Shown: piece after piece, positions 47,298 to 59,385 of the stretch
Position numbering within the stretch: the first letter of the stretch is position 1
Layout of the letters: each line of letters opens with the position of its first letter
DNA from: Acidobacteriota bacterium
GTDB lineage: Bacteria > Acidobacteriota > Terriglobia > Terriglobales > Acidobacteriaceae
Length of the DNA stretch: 64,000 bases
NCBI GenBank assembly: GCA_021780315.1
Contig: JAJXYY010000042.1
Location: 124,001 to 188,000, forward strand
Direction of reading: 5' to 3'
Translations under genes and position numbers: made by a program
Notes under the pieces: generated by a model
Seen by the model: only the letters and a program-made list of their open reading frames with translations
What the model was told of the DNA's origin: nothing
Databases searched by the model: none

Positions 47298-47909
47298 GTG
47301 GCCTACGAACTTCCCCCTCTGCCTTATGATTACGCTGCGCTTGAGCCCCATATCGACGAAGCGACGATGAAGCTGCACCATGACAAGCACCATCAGGCGT
47401 ATGTGACGAACCTGAATGGCGCGGTGGAGAAGCACCCGGAGTTGGCGAAGCACACGCCGGAAGAGCTGCTGGCGAACCTGGCGACGATTCCTGAAGATGT
47501 GCGCAAGGTGGTGCAAAACCACGGTGGCGGACATGTGAACCACACCATGTTCTGGGAGATTATGAAGGCGAACGGCGGCGGCGAGCCTACAGGCGCGATT
47601 GCGGCGCAGATCACGGCTGACTTTGGCTCGTTCGAGGAGTTCAAGAAGCAGTTCAACGATGCGGCGACGAAGCAGTTCGGATCGGGCTGGGGCTTTCTGG
47701 TGTTCAAGGGCGGCAAGCTGGTGATTGTAACCAAGCCGAACCAGGACTCTCCGCTGAGCGATGGGCTTTATCCGATTCTGGGTAACGATGTTTGGGAACA
47801 TGCCTACTACTTGAAGTACCAGAACAAGCGTCCGGATTACCTGGCGGCGTGGTGGAACACGGTGAACTGGGACGAGATCAACAAGCGGTTTGCGAAGGCG
47901 AAGCAGTAG
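47298..47909 (+). CDS. Superoxide dismutase (Fe/Mn family)
   Basis: [63 protein letters not shown] start at 47298. Confidence 0.96.
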   Translation: MAYELPPLPYDYAALEPHIDEATMKLHHDKHHQAYVTNLNGAVEKHPELAKHTPEELLANLATIPEDVRKVVQNHGGGHVNHTMFWEIMKANGGGEPTGAIAAQITADFGSFEEFKKQFNDAATKQFGSGWGFLVFKGGKLVIVTKPNQDSPLSDGLYPILGNDVWEHAYYLKYQNKRPDYLAAWWNTVNWDEINKRFAKAKQ

Positions 47910-47933
47910 TTCGCTGGCTGACGGCTGGACGAG

Positions 47934-47959
47934 AGGGCTGCCTGCGGGCAGCCCTTTTT
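47934..47959 (+). terminator. Rho-independent terminator after SOD
   Basis: AGGGCTGCC-TGCG-GGCAGCCCT followed by TTTT. Confidence 0.88.
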
Positions 47960-47977
47960 GCTGGGTGCGAGAGGATA

Positions 47978-48032
47978 CACCCCTCCCCCGGCATTATTGC
48001 GCAAAGTCTTCGATTGATTGGGGATAGGGGTG
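47978..48032 (+). repeat. Palindromic intergenic repeat, family B
   Basis: CACCCCTCCCCC...GCAAAGTCTTCGATTG...GGGGATAGGGGTG; complementary ends and shared core with 3851..3930. Confidence 0.5.
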
Positions 48033-48168
48033 AACTTGAGGTGTTGGCGTTTTGGCGGATGCTGGATTCGGGAAGGTCGAATTGGGGTGGCGGGTGTCAA
48101 GGCGGGAGTTGGCGGCGAAGGCGGGGCGTGTGCAGCCGGAGACGTAAAAACGGTCGCGCTTTGCGCGA

Positions 48169-48208
48169 TGCCCACCTTAGCGCGATGAGACTGCGCGAAG
48201 ATGGGGCA
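48169..48208 (+). repeat. Family A hairpin repeat, divergent short copy
   Basis: TGCCCACCTTAGCGCGATGAGACTGCGCGAAGATGGGGCA: same nested-hairpin layout as 4332..4504. Confidence 0.5.
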
Positions 48209-48226
48209 CCCAGAGTTGTGGGACAA

Positions 48227-48264
48227 AAACGGCTGGATGATCTTTTGGGATCATCCAGCCGTTT
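48227..48264. terminator. Bidirectional hairpin terminator between SOD and typA
   Basis: AAACGGCTGGATGATC / GATCATCCAGCCGTTT: perfect 16-bp stem with 6-nt loop between convergent genes. Confidence 0.85.
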
Positions 48265-48286
48265 GGGTTTGATGGGTTGCTGAGAG

Positions 48287-50125
<1,839 letters not shown>

Positions 50126-50200
50126 TTCGGGTGTACTTCCTGTTCTGTATAGGTGCGTGGGCGCTGGGGATGAATCTGGAGGTGAAAATGCGCGTCACCT

Positions 50201-51526
50201 TTAGTCTACCGCAGCGAGCTTCGTCGGGGGCGGCGAAGGAGGCAAGGAGTCGAACGTGGCGAGGTTTAGCTGGAGTTTTTTCCAGTCTTTGGGTTTCTTG
50301 AGGTACCAGGCGGGCTCGGTGCGAACGGCGTAGAAGTCGGTGAGGCTTTGGCGGAGATCGGGCGGAATCGGCTTTTGTTTGGCGGCGATGAGCTTGTTGA
50401 GGAGGGCGGCGTAGGTCTGGTCGGCGAGTTGGTACTCGCCGAGGCGGGAGGGTTTGCCGGTGTCGAGATCAATTTCCTGTAAATCGGGGGTGTGCTGGAG
50501 TGCGGCGGTATCGCGACGGCTGGGCGTCTGAATCTGGCGAAGGAAGGCGTCGTAGTGGTCTACGGTGGTGTTGATGCTTTTGATGTAGAGGTCCTGATCC
50601 TGGGCGCTGGGGATTTTGAGGCTGAAGGCTTTGAGCGGGCCTACCTTGGGGAGGATACGGATGAGGAAGGCGAGGAAGCGTGAGCCTGCGCCGGGTTTGA
50701 CGTACTGCTTGCCGTACTGTTTTTCAAATTCGGTTCGTTTGAGCCGGTAGACGAATTTGGCGTGGTCGAAGCCGGGGTCTTCCTTTTCGATCTGGTCTTT
50801 GTAGGAGACGAGGGCGACGTTGGTCATGTTTGGGATAAGGGTGCTGACGGCCCGGCGATAGGAACCGATGGCGAGATCTTCGTGGGTGAGGATCGCGGTT
50901 ACGGGGAGGCCGTAGGTTTCGAGGAAGGCGCGGTTGAGGAGGTCTTTGGAGACCTGGAAGCCGATGAAGTCGCGGTAGTTCTGCTGGGAGTAGCGTCCGT
51001 GAGCGACCTCGACGACATCGAATCCGAACTCGGTGCGAAGGTGGGCGACGGGGTTTTCGCCGTAGGTGACGAAACGTCCGAAGCGGCGGCGGAGGGTGGG
51101 ATATTCCTCGGCGGTGACCTGGTTGATGGAGGGATGTCCGTAGACATCACCGCAGAAGTGGGCGAGTGCTCCGAGGGCGAAGGCGTACTCGTCGGCGGTG
51201 GTGGAGTCGTGGAGGAGGGCTGCGACGAAGTCACCGGTGCGGGCGTAGTGGAGGATGTCGGAGAACTGGTGGCTGCCAAAGGGATAGTAGCCGATGTCCT
51301 GAATGATGGAGCCACCGTAGGCGTAGCCGTGGGCCTCGCGTAGCTGGTCTTCGGTGAGGTTGGGATAGCGGGCGTAGAGGAGCGGGACGATGTAGGGGAG
51401 CCAGGCCATGTCGACGACTTCCTCGTGGGTGAGGACGGAGTAGGCTCGGGCGCGAGGCGGAGAGAGGAGGCCGAGGACGAGCAGGAGTGCGACGATGGAG
51501 CGAAAGCGGATGCGAGAACGATTCAT
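50201..51526 (-). CDS. Zinc-dependent phospholipase C-like protein
   Basis: [14 protein letters not shown]..; [48 protein letters not shown]; signal peptide. Confidence 0.75.
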   Translation of the reverse strand: MNRSRIRFRSIVALLLVLGLLSPPRARAYSVLTHEEVVDMAWLPYIVPLLYARYPNLTEDQLREAHGYAYGGSIIQDIGYYPFGSHQFSDILHYARTGDFVAALLHDSTTADEYAFALGALAHFCGDVYGHPSINQVTAEEYPTLRRRFGRFVTYGENPVAHLRTEFGFDVVEVAHGRYSQQNYRDFIGFQVSKDLLNRAFLETYGLPVTAILTHEDLAIGSYRRAVSTLIPNMTNVALVSYKDQIEKEDPGFDHAKFVYRLKRTEFEKQYGKQYVKPGAGSRFLAFLIRILPKVGPLKAFSLKIPSAQDQDLYIKSINTTVDHYDAFLRQIQTPSRRDTAALQHTPDLQEIDLDTGKPSRLGEYQLADQTYAALLNKLIAAKQKPIPPDLRQSLTDFYAVRTEPAWYLKKPKDWKKLQLNLATFDSLPPSPPPTKLAAVD

Positions 51527-51670
51527 AGCGAGACACGTACCTGAGAGTGCGGAGGGGTTAGGGGTGACCAGTACAGCAATAGTACAAAGCCTATGTTAGA
51601 GGGACGGCAATCGAGCGGAGAAGGATGTATGGCAGAGGCATAAGAGGTGCGGGGCGGGTGAAGCGGGGGC

Positions 51671-51713
51671 TTAAAAAGCCTCGCCGAAGCCACGAGTGGG
51701 TGACTTCGGCGAG
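51671..51713 (-). terminator. Rho-independent terminator (minus strand)
   Basis: CTCGCCGAAG / CTTCGGCGAG inverted repeat, with a minus-strand TTTTT after the stem. Confidence 0.8.
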
Positions 51714-51733
51714 AGGTTGGGTGGGGTTGGTGG

Positions 51734-53155
51734 CTATTTGAGCTTGTCGACATGCCGGGCGAGCAGGACCGGTTTGCCGGAGGAAGGGTCCTTGATGAGG
51801 AGGCCTACGACGCGGAGGTTGGCGGTGGAGGGCAGATCGCTGATGCTGGCGATGCCTTTGCGGAAGGTGGTGGCGGAGCTGACGTAGACGGTGACGGGAC
51901 CGGGTACGAGTAGGCCAGCGAAGCCGTTGATGTTGAGTTGGAAGGTGTCAGTAGAGGCGTTGGCGGAGCCGGCGACGAGCGCTCCGTTGAAGCCCCAGTT
52001 GCGGAGGACGACACGTTTGGCGGTGACGGCCTGTGCGTTGGCTGCTCCGGTAGCGGGACCGCCGATGGCGACGTGCTGGCCGGGGAGGAGACCGTTGGAG
52101 TTGAAGAGGAACTGGGTGAGGGGGTTGTGCATACGGTAGACGAAGTATTTTTCGTTACCGGAGAGATCGACTGTGGCGATCTCTCCGAGGGAGAGTCCGG
52201 TGGTAGTGGGGAGGAGATCGCGGACGTAGAGATCGAAGCTGGTGGCAGCGCCGGAGGGCGGCTGGACGTAGGTGACCTGTCCGCTGGCGTAGAAGGCCTG
52301 CTGGGAGAGGATGGCGACTTCGTCGGCAGCGATGGTGGAGTCGGCGGACTGGAGCGTACCGGAGACCTGGACGATGCTGCTGGTGGTGAGGTTGCTGATG
52401 GACTCACCGTTTTCGAAGTCGGTCTGGCCGTTGAGTTGGACGGTGAACTGACGCCCGTTGGGCCGCTGGATGACGAAGGACTGACCGGTGGGATCGACGC
52501 TGACGACGGCGGCATCGAACTCGTCGATGTGGGCGCCGGAGTCGGTGGGTGCGACGGCGGCTACGTCGAAGGTGGGGGTGACGTTGCCGGTGATCTGCCC
52601 GTTGGAGTCAACCTGGATGGATTGGAAGAGGTCGAAGTCTACGCGCAGGCCGACGGGGCCGGACTGGCTGACGACGAAGGGTGTGGCGAGGTTGATGGTG
52701 ACGGTGTTGGAGGAGAGGACGGCAGGCTCGGTCTGGATGGTGGGAGCGGCTCCGGCCTGAGTGTTGAGGTAGCCGATGGTGGCGGAGCCGAGGGTGATCT
52801 GGACGCTGGTGTAGGTGCCGACGGGAACGGCGTTGAGATCGAGCAGAGTCTGGAGGCCGTTGTAGCGGGCGAAGTCGACGGTGGGCGATCCGCTGAGGAG
52901 CGAGACGCTGGTGCCGGTGGAGGTGATGGCGTTGATGCTCTGGACCTGAGCGGTGAAGGAGACGACGCCGGCGGCCGGAGCATCGGTGCCGATTACGAAG
53001 GCGTTGCCGGTGACGGTGTTGGCCAGCGGGGTGGTGGCCGAGGTGGTGCTGGCTGCGCAGCCCGCCAGTCCGAGCGAAGCAAGCGAGGCCAAGGCGATGA
53101 GCGGGGTAGCGGCGAGGGTGAGGAGGCGTGAGGTGCGATTCGTATTTTTGGACAT
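51734..53155 (-). CDS. DUF4382/DUF5666-like lipoprotein
   Basis: Lipobox LASLGLAGCAAS; DAPAAGVVSFTAQVQSINAI...VPVGTYTSVQITLG (DUF4382-like); AAVVSVDPTGQSFVIQRPNGRQFTVQLNGQT (DUF5666-like). Confidence 0.75.
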   Translation of the reverse strand: MSKNTNRTSRLLTLAATPLIALASLASLGLAGCAASTTSATTPLANTVTGNAFVIGTDAPAAGVVSFTAQVQSINAITSTGTSVSLLSGSPTVDFARYNGLQTLLDLNAVPVGTYTSVQITLGSATIGYLNTQAGAAPTIQTEPAVLSSNTVTINLATPFVVSQSGPVGLRVDFDLFQSIQVDSNGQITGNVTPTFDVAAVAPTDSGAHIDEFDAAVVSVDPTGQSFVIQRPNGRQFTVQLNGQTDFENGESISNLTTSSIVQVSGTLQSADSTIAADEVAILSQQAFYASGQVTYVQPPSGAATSFDLYVRDLLPTTTGLSLGEIATVDLSGNEKYFVYRMHNPLTQFLFNSNGLLPGQHVAIGGPATGAANAQAVTAKRVVLRNWGFNGALVAGSANASTDTFQLNINGFAGLLVPGPVTVYVSSATTFRKGIASISDLPSTANLRVVGLLIKDPSSGKPVLLARHVDKLK

Positions 53156-53521
53156 GGGGGACCTTTCTCTTCAGCGAGAGTGATTGCTAACGCGACTGCC
53201 GAAGCAGTCGCAGACGATAGGAGCGGTTCGCTGTCCGGCCGTGGGCAGCGAGGATGGCAGACGCACACCAGAGATGGCTGGAGGCGCGGTGCTGCGCGTG
53301 CTTGGGTACTGCTGTTGCTGATCGAGTCTGGCGACGTTGGCCGCGCAGACGCGAGGTACTGGTGTTGCGAATAAGCCTGAGACCTTGCCGTTCTACGCGG
53401 TTGCGTTAGACGCTGGTCACAGCCAGTACGAACACAGGAGATTTCAAAAAGTCTCGAAAAAAAATAGGTGACTTTGCAGGTGGGCGTGAGGCGCGAGAAG
53501 CGCTGCGGTGGAGCGAGCGAT

Positions 53522-53563
53522 GCAAGAAGAATCGCCCCGACGGAGAGTGTCCGGCGGGGCGAT
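53522..53563 (-). terminator. Probable terminator (minus strand)
   Basis: ATCGCCCCG / CGGGGCGAT stem with TTCTTCTTG after it on the minus strand. Confidence 0.65.
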
Positions 53564-53585
53564 GGGTTAGTGGGCCAGGTGTCGC

Positions 53586-55550
53586 TTATGGCTCAGTGAC
53601 TAGGGGTAGCTCGACGAAGCTGGCCTGTCCGGGTGCGTGGTAGATGCGCTGGGTGGCTTTTTTGTAGTCGGTGGGTTTGGCGAAGAAGATGTTGGGGACG
53701 AAGGTCTGGGGGTTGCGATCGTAGAGGGGGAACCAACTGGACTGGACCTGGACCATGATGCGGTGTCCGGGGAGGAAGACGTGGTTGGTGGTGGGGAGTG
53801 CGAATTTGTAGGCCAGCGGGGTGTTGGCTGCGATGGCGGCGGGGTTGGCGAGGCTTTGGCGGTAGCGTCCGCGGAAGATGTCCATGGCGACGGCGAGTTG
53901 ATAACCGCCGAGTTCGGGCTGACCGGCGACTTCGTCGGGGTAGACGTCGATGAGCTTGACGACCCAGTCGGCGTCGGTGCCGGTGGTAGCGGCGATGAGG
54001 TTGGCGATGGGTTCGCCGCTGATCTTGACGGGCTTGTCGAGGACATCGGTGGTGAAGGAGAGGACGTCGGGACGGCCGGAGAACTCGCGCTGATCGTCGA
54101 CGAGCCAGCGGACCCAGGAGAGATTGGGGGTGTAGCCGACGGGCTGATTGGGACGGGTGCGGAAGGGCACGGGCTTGGCGGGATCGGAGACGTACTCGTC
54201 GAAGGCCTCGCCGCTGGCGGGGGTGGTGAAGGCGAGTTTGGAGTCAGCCTGAAGGTAGAGCGGGGTGGGCTTGGGGGTGCAGCCTTTTTCGCAGCCAGCG
54301 GGCCAGGCTTGCAGGCGCTGCCAGTGATTGGTGCCGGTCTCAAAGGCGGTGACGGGGGCTACGTGCATGGCTGGTGCGTCGTCCTTGAGGTAGTGGGCGA
54401 GGAAGGGCGCGAGGATGTGGGTGCGGAAGTAGAGGCCGGTGTCGCTGTTGAACTTGATGGCACCGAGGGAGCTGGCTTCTTCAATCTCCTGCCCGTGGTG
54501 CCAGGGGCCCATGACGAGGAAGAGCTTGTCGTTGTTGGTGTCTCTGGGCTTGACGGCCTTGTAGACGGCCATGGCTCCGTAGATATCTTCCTGATCCCAG
54601 AGGCTATCGACGAGCATGGTGGGGACGGTGAGGGGTTCCTGGGCGAGGATTTGATCGACGGCCTGGCCGCTCCAGAAGCTGTCGTAGGCGGGATGCTGGG
54701 TGACCTTGTTCCAGAAGCCGATCTGCTCCATGTTGCGCTGGTGGCCGAGTTCTCCGGCAGAGCCTGCGCGGAGATACATGTCGTAGTCGTCGAAGTTGCT
54801 GAGGAGCCAGTGGGCGCTGTTGTCGCGGGTGGCGGTCTGCTCGTAGATGTAGGGCAGGTTCTGCTGGCGGAAGGCACCGTTGTGGAACCAGTCGTCACCG
54901 CGCCAGCCATCGACCATGGGGTTCATGGGCACGGCGACTTTGAGTGCGGGGTGGGGGTGGACCAGCGGCATGAGGGCGAGGTAGCCATCGTAGGAGATGC
55001 CGAGGATACCTACTTTACCGTTGGTCTCGGGGATATTTTTGATAAGCCAGTCGATGGTGTCGTAGGTGTCGGTGGACTCATCGACGGGGGTGGGGTTGAG
55101 GGCTCCGTGGAGGGGACGATTCATGATGTAGTCGCCCTCGCTACCATACTTGCCGCGGATGTCCTGGACGACGCGGATGTAGCCGCCGTCGATGATGGTC
55201 TCGGTGGCGTTGTCGTATCCCCAGAGAGTGGTGCCGAGGTGGGTGCTGAAGGCGTTGGTGGTGAGTTGGTTGGCGTTGTAGGGGGTACGGGTGAGGAGGA
55301 TGCCTTCGTGCTTTGCGGCTTTGGGGACGAGGATGACGGTGTGGAGCTTGACGCCGTCGCGCATGGCGATCATGACTTCGCGGCGGTCGTAGTCCTGGAC
55401 AGCAGTGGAGGGCTGGAAGGCTGCGGGTGTCTCGCTGGGATAGTTGGGGTAGAGCGGAGCGTTCTGGGCGGCGGCGCCAGCGAGCGTGAACAGCGAGATA
55501 GCGGAGAGCAGAAGAACAGGAAGCGAACGACGTCCGACAGGCTTAGCCAC
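53586..55550 (-). CDS. CocE/NonD family hydrolase (X-Pro dipeptidyl-peptidase-like)
   Basis: VMIAMRDGVKLHTVILVPK-like start; RVVQDIRGKYGSEGDY; VGILGISYDGYLALMPLVHPHPALKVAVPMNPMVDGWRGDDWFHNG. Confidence 0.92.
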   Translation of the reverse strand: MAKPVGRRSLPVLLLSAISLFTLAGAAAQNAPLYPNYPSETPAAFQPSTAVQDYDRREVMIAMRDGVKLHTVILVPKAAKHEGILLTRTPYNANQLTTNAFSTHLGTTLWGYDNATETIIDGGYIRVVQDIRGKYGSEGDYIMNRPLHGALNPTPVDESTDTYDTIDWLIKNIPETNGKVGILGISYDGYLALMPLVHPHPALKVAVPMNPMVDGWRGDDWFHNGAFRQQNLPYIYEQTATRDNSAHWLLSNFDDYDMYLRAGSAGELGHQRNMEQIGFWNKVTQHPAYDSFWSGQAVDQILAQEPLTVPTMLVDSLWDQEDIYGAMAVYKAVKPRDTNNDKLFLVMGPWHHGQEIEEASSLGAIKFNSDTGLYFRTHILAPFLAHYLKDDAPAMHVAPVTAFETGTNHWQRLQAWPAGCEKGCTPKPTPLYLQADSKLAFTTPASGEAFDEYVSDPAKPVPFRTRPNQPVGYTPNLSWVRWLVDDQREFSGRPDVLSFTTDVLDKPVKISGEPIANLIAATTGTDADWVVKLIDVYPDEVAGQPELGGYQLAVAMDIFRGRYRQSLANPAAIAANTPLAYKFALPTTNHVFLPGHRIMVQVQSSWFPLYDRNPQTFVPNIFFAKPTDYKKATQRIYHAPGQASFVELPLVTEP

Positions 55551-55735
55551 GGGAGATCACCTTTCCAAACACATGAGATTGCAGCGCGATAGGGGTACGC
55601 TACCACATTGGACGGACGGCAGAGAATGGTTGGAGGGCGATGGTTGTTGAGCGCGTGAAGGCGGCATGCAGCGGGATAGGCTACGGCGATAGAGGTTGGC
55701 GGTAGTGGGATGTGCCGCTATACTCAGACAACCCA

Positions 55736-57202
55736 ATGCAAACAGCCCATGCGAACCAGTTCGAGCGCGATGCACTGAAGAACTATCTGCTGGACCATGC
55801 GTACGACGAGATGTTTTCCGGTGACGGCAAACTGCACGCTCACTATGAGCCACTGCTACAGCACTTCGCTTCCCTGCCCCCGAACGAGCTGCAACGGCGT
55901 AAACAGGCCGCGGACATGAGCTTCCTGAACCAGGGGATTACGTTTACGGTGTACGGACGGGAAGAAGGTACGGAGAAGATCTTTCCGTACGATCTGCTGC
56001 CACGCATTATCACCAGCGCGGAGTGGGCGACGGTGGAACGGGGACTGACACAGCGGATTACGGCGCTGAACATGTTTCTGAAGGACATCTATAACGAGGG
56101 GCGGATTCTGCAGGACGGGATCGTTCCACGTGAGGTGGTGTACAGCTGCAAGCAGTTTCGCCGGCAGATGGTGGGGTTGCAGGTACCGCGAAATGTATAT
56201 ATCGCGGTGTGCGGGACAGACCTGATCCGGCTGGAGAACGGCGAGTTTGTCGTGCTGGAAGACAACCTGCGCGTGCCAAGCGGCGTGAGCTACATGCTGA
56301 CGAATCGGCGGGTGATGAAGCGGACGTTTCCGCAGTTGTTCCGGAGCTACAACGTGCGTCCGATTGAGCAGTACACGCAGTTGCTGCTGGGTACACTGCG
56401 GTCGCTGGCGCCGGAGGGCAGGCCAGAGCCGAACATTGTGCTGCTGAGTCCGGGCGTGTTCAACTCGGCGTACTTTGAACATGCGTACCTGGCGCGGCAG
56501 ATGGGGATTGAGCTGGTGGAAGGACGCGACCTGGTGACGCATGACAATGTGGTGTACATGCGGACGACGAATGGACTGCGGCGGGTGGACGTGATCTACC
56601 GGCGCGTGGACGACGACTTTATCGATCCGCTGGCGTTTCGTGGGGACTCGATTCTGGGTGTCGCGGGTTTGTTCAATGCGTATCGCGCGGGCAATGTGAC
56701 GCTGGCGAATGCGTTTGGGACCGGCGTGGCGGACGATAAGGCGCTGTATGCGTATGTGCCAGCGATCATCAAGTACTACCTGACGGAAGAACCGGTGCTA
56801 AAGAATGTGGAGACGTATCTGCTGACTCGTCCGAAGGAGCGGCAACATGTGCTGCAGAATCTGGACAAGCTGGTGGTGAAGGCGGTGGGCGAGAGCGGCG
56901 GGTATGGAATGCTGATCGGGCCGCAGTCCACGCAGGCGGAGCGGGATGAGTTTGCGCTGAAGATAGAAGCCGACCCGCGGAACTATATTGCGCAGCCGAC
57001 GATCTCGTTTTCGCGGGCTCCCTGCCTGATTGGCGATGCATTGGAGCCCCGTCATGTGGATTTGCGGCCGTATGTTTTGTACGGCGACAAGGTGACGATT
57101 GTGCCGGGCGGGCTGACGCGGGTGGCGCTGAAGCGCGGCTCGCTGGTGGTGAACTCCAGCCAGGGCGGCGGAAGTAAAGATACCTGGGTTTTGAGCCAGT
57201 GA
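55736..57202 (+). CDS. Circularly permuted type 2 ATP-grasp protein
   Basis: [73 protein letters not shown]. Confidence 0.92.
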   Translation: MQTAHANQFERDALKNYLLDHAYDEMFSGDGKLHAHYEPLLQHFASLPPNELQRRKQAADMSFLNQGITFTVYGREEGTEKIFPYDLLPRIITSAEWATVERGLTQRITALNMFLKDIYNEGRILQDGIVPREVVYSCKQFRRQMVGLQVPRNVYIAVCGTDLIRLENGEFVVLEDNLRVPSGVSYMLTNRRVMKRTFPQLFRSYNVRPIEQYTQLLLGTLRSLAPEGRPEPNIVLLSPGVFNSAYFEHAYLARQMGIELVEGRDLVTHDNVVYMRTTNGLRRVDVIYRRVDDDFIDPLAFRGDSILGVAGLFNAYRAGNVTLANAFGTGVADDKALYAYVPAIIKYYLTEEPVLKNVETYLLTRPKERQHVLQNLDKLVVKAVGESGGYGMLIGPQSTQAERDEFALKIEADPRNYIAQPTISFSRAPCLIGDALEPRHVDLRPYVLYGDKVTIVPGGLTRVALKRGSLVVNSSQGGGSKDTWVLSQ

Positions 57203-57214
57203 GGGGAGATACCG

Positions 57215-58207
57215 ATGCTGTCACGCGTTGCCGATAGTTTGTATTGGATGAGCCGGTATCTGGAGCGTGCGGAGCATACGACGCGGCTGCTGGATGTGAA
57301 TCTGAACCTGATGCTGGACGAGAATGCGACCAGTGCGGACCGGCGATGGCTGCGGGTGCTACAGGCGCTGGGGAGTCCGAACGAGGTGGAGTGGAAGGGC
57401 GATCCGTATGGGTTGACGCAGGCGCTGACGTTCGACACGGGGAACAAGGGATCAATCCTGTCGTGCATTATCTCTGCGCGGGAGAACTCGCGACATGTGC
57501 GTGAACAGATCTCGACGGAGCAGTGGCATCGGCTGAATAGCCTGTATCTGCAGGTGACGCGTCCGGAGTTGCAGAGCCGTCGGCAGGCACAGGCGCAGAT
57601 GGCGGGCGCGGAGCATCCGGGAGAGTTTCTGCAGCAGGTGATGGAGGCGGTGCACCAGTTTCAAGGGGTGAGCGACTCGACGATGCGGCATGGAGAGGGC
57701 TGGCAGTTTATCCAGGTGGGACGTTTTATTGAGCGGGCATCGGCGACGGCGATGCTGCTGGAGGCTTACCACGAAGACCTGTGGGGGAATCCGGAGGCGG
57801 AGGCTCTACCGGAGGCGAATGAGTATCTGGACTGGATGGGACTGCTGCGTTCGGCGACGGCGTTTGAGGCGTACTGCAAGGTGTATACGGCAGACCTGAC
57901 ACCGGAGTGGATATTGGAGTTTCTGCTGTTGGACGAGGAGTTTCCGCACTCGCTGCGGTTCTCGATCGACAGCCTGCAACGGGCACTGGAAGCGATTGCG
58001 GGTGACCGGGGCAAAAGCCGTGCGGAGCCGTTGCGACGGTTGACGGGACGGCTGCAGGCGTCGCTGAGCTACAGCAGCGTGGAAGAGATTCTGAGCCAGG
58101 ATGTGGTGGCGTATCTGCGCGGGATTCAAGTGCAGTGCAGGATGATTCACGAGATGATCTACGAGCTGTATGTGGATTATTCGATACAGGCGGCGTTGGC
58201 GGGGTAG
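57215..58207 (+). CDS. Alpha-E domain-containing protein
   Basis: MLSRVADSLYWMSRYLERAEHTTRLLDVNLNLMLDE; adjacent to the ATP-grasp gene. Confidence 0.93.
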   Translation: MLSRVADSLYWMSRYLERAEHTTRLLDVNLNLMLDENATSADRRWLRVLQALGSPNEVEWKGDPYGLTQALTFDTGNKGSILSCIISARENSRHVREQISTEQWHRLNSLYLQVTRPELQSRRQAQAQMAGAEHPGEFLQQVMEAVHQFQGVSDSTMRHGEGWQFIQVGRFIERASATAMLLEAYHEDLWGNPEAEALPEANEYLDWMGLLRSATAFEAYCKVYTADLTPEWILEFLLLDEEFPHSLRFSIDSLQRALEAIAGDRGKSRAEPLRRLTGRLQASLSYSSVEEILSQDVVAYLRGIQVQCRMIHEMIYELYVDYSIQAALAG

Positions 58208-58254
58208 AAGCAGTGTTGGACCAGCAGGACAGAACAAGATTGGCGGGAGGTGCG

Positions 58255-59274
58255 ATGTACTACTCGATTCGGCATTTGACGAAGTTCCTGTACAGCAACT
58301 CCGTAAGCGAGAGCATGATGGAGACGCGGATGCATCCGCGGAGCGACCAGAACCAGCGTTGCCTGACGTTCCATCTGTCGGTGAGCCCGCGGTGCCGGGT
58401 GTTCAGCTATCGGGATCATCTGGCGAACCATGTGCATCACTTTGATATTCCCGGGCAGCATGGGCAGTTGGTGATTGTGGCGGAGTCGTTGGTGGAAGTA
58501 CAGCCAGCGCCGCTGGTACCGGCGTTTCTGTCTGCTGATGCGTGGCAGGAGCTGGATGCGATGATGGAGCAGGGCGACTACTGGGAGATGCTGCTGCCGA
58601 GCGAGTTTACCGCGCCGACAGCGGCGCTGGAAGAGCTGGCGGCGAAGTTTGACCTGCGCCGCAGAGACGATCCGCTGATGGTGCTGCACCAGTTGAACCA
58701 GGCGATGTACGAGTACTTTGACTATGTGCCGAAGTCGACCAAGGCTGACTCGCCGATAGGGCTGGCGCTGGGGACGCGGGCGGGTGTGTGCCAGGATTTT
58801 GCCCACATTATGATTGCGCTGGTGCGGTCGAAGCTGCGGATGCCTTGCCGGTATGTGAGTGGGTATCTTTACCACAGCTCGAGCGATACGGACCGCTCGA
58901 CCAACTCGGCGACGCATGCGTGGGTCGAGGTGCTGGTGCCGCATCTGGGGTGGGTGGGGCTTGATCCGACGAACTGGCTGGTGGCGAACGATCGGCATAT
59001 CCGGACGGCGATCGGACGGGACTATGCGGATGTTCCGCCCACGCATGGGATCTTTCGCGGACGGGCAGCGAGCGAGTTGACGGTGGCGGTGCGGGTAACA
59101 CCGAGCGAGAGTACACCCTCACTGGATCAGGAGCTGCCGGTGCCGGAAGACTGGTCGATCCTGGTAGAGAAGGCGATACGGCTGCCGGAGCAGGCTCCGC
59201 CGCCGACACGGCAACAGCAGATGGCGCAGCAGCAGCAGAATAAGGGTGTTCCGCTGCCGAAGCTGACGTTGTGA
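58255..59274 (+). CDS. Transglutaminase family protein
   Basis: MYYSIRHLTKFLYSNSVSESMMETRMHPRSDQNQRCL; GVCQDFAHIMIALVRSKLRMPCRYVSGYLYH; THAWVEVLVPHLGWVGLDPTN. Confidence 0.94.
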   Translation: MYYSIRHLTKFLYSNSVSESMMETRMHPRSDQNQRCLTFHLSVSPRCRVFSYRDHLANHVHHFDIPGQHGQLVIVAESLVEVQPAPLVPAFLSADAWQELDAMMEQGDYWEMLLPSEFTAPTAALEELAAKFDLRRRDDPLMVLHQLNQAMYEYFDYVPKSTKADSPIGLALGTRAGVCQDFAHIMIALVRSKLRMPCRYVSGYLYHSSSDTDRSTNSATHAWVEVLVPHLGWVGLDPTNWLVANDRHIRTAIGRDYADVPPTHGIFRGRAASELTVAVRVTPSESTPSLDQELPVPEDWSILVEKAIRLPEQAPPPTRQQQMAQQQQNKGVPLPKLTL

Positions 59275-59317
59275 AGCTGGCGCGGACGTAACCGATGCTG
59301 CGTGGACGGCACAAAAG

Positions 59318-59364
59318 AAACGCTACCCTTGACCGTTGGAAGTTGGTCGCGGGTAGCGTTTTGG
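59318..59364. terminator. Bidirectional terminator
   Basis: AAACGCTACCC ... GGGTAGCGTTT between convergent genes, with an inner GACC/GGTC stem. Confidence 0.75.
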
Positions 59365-59385
59365 GGTTGTGCGTCGTGTTGAGGG

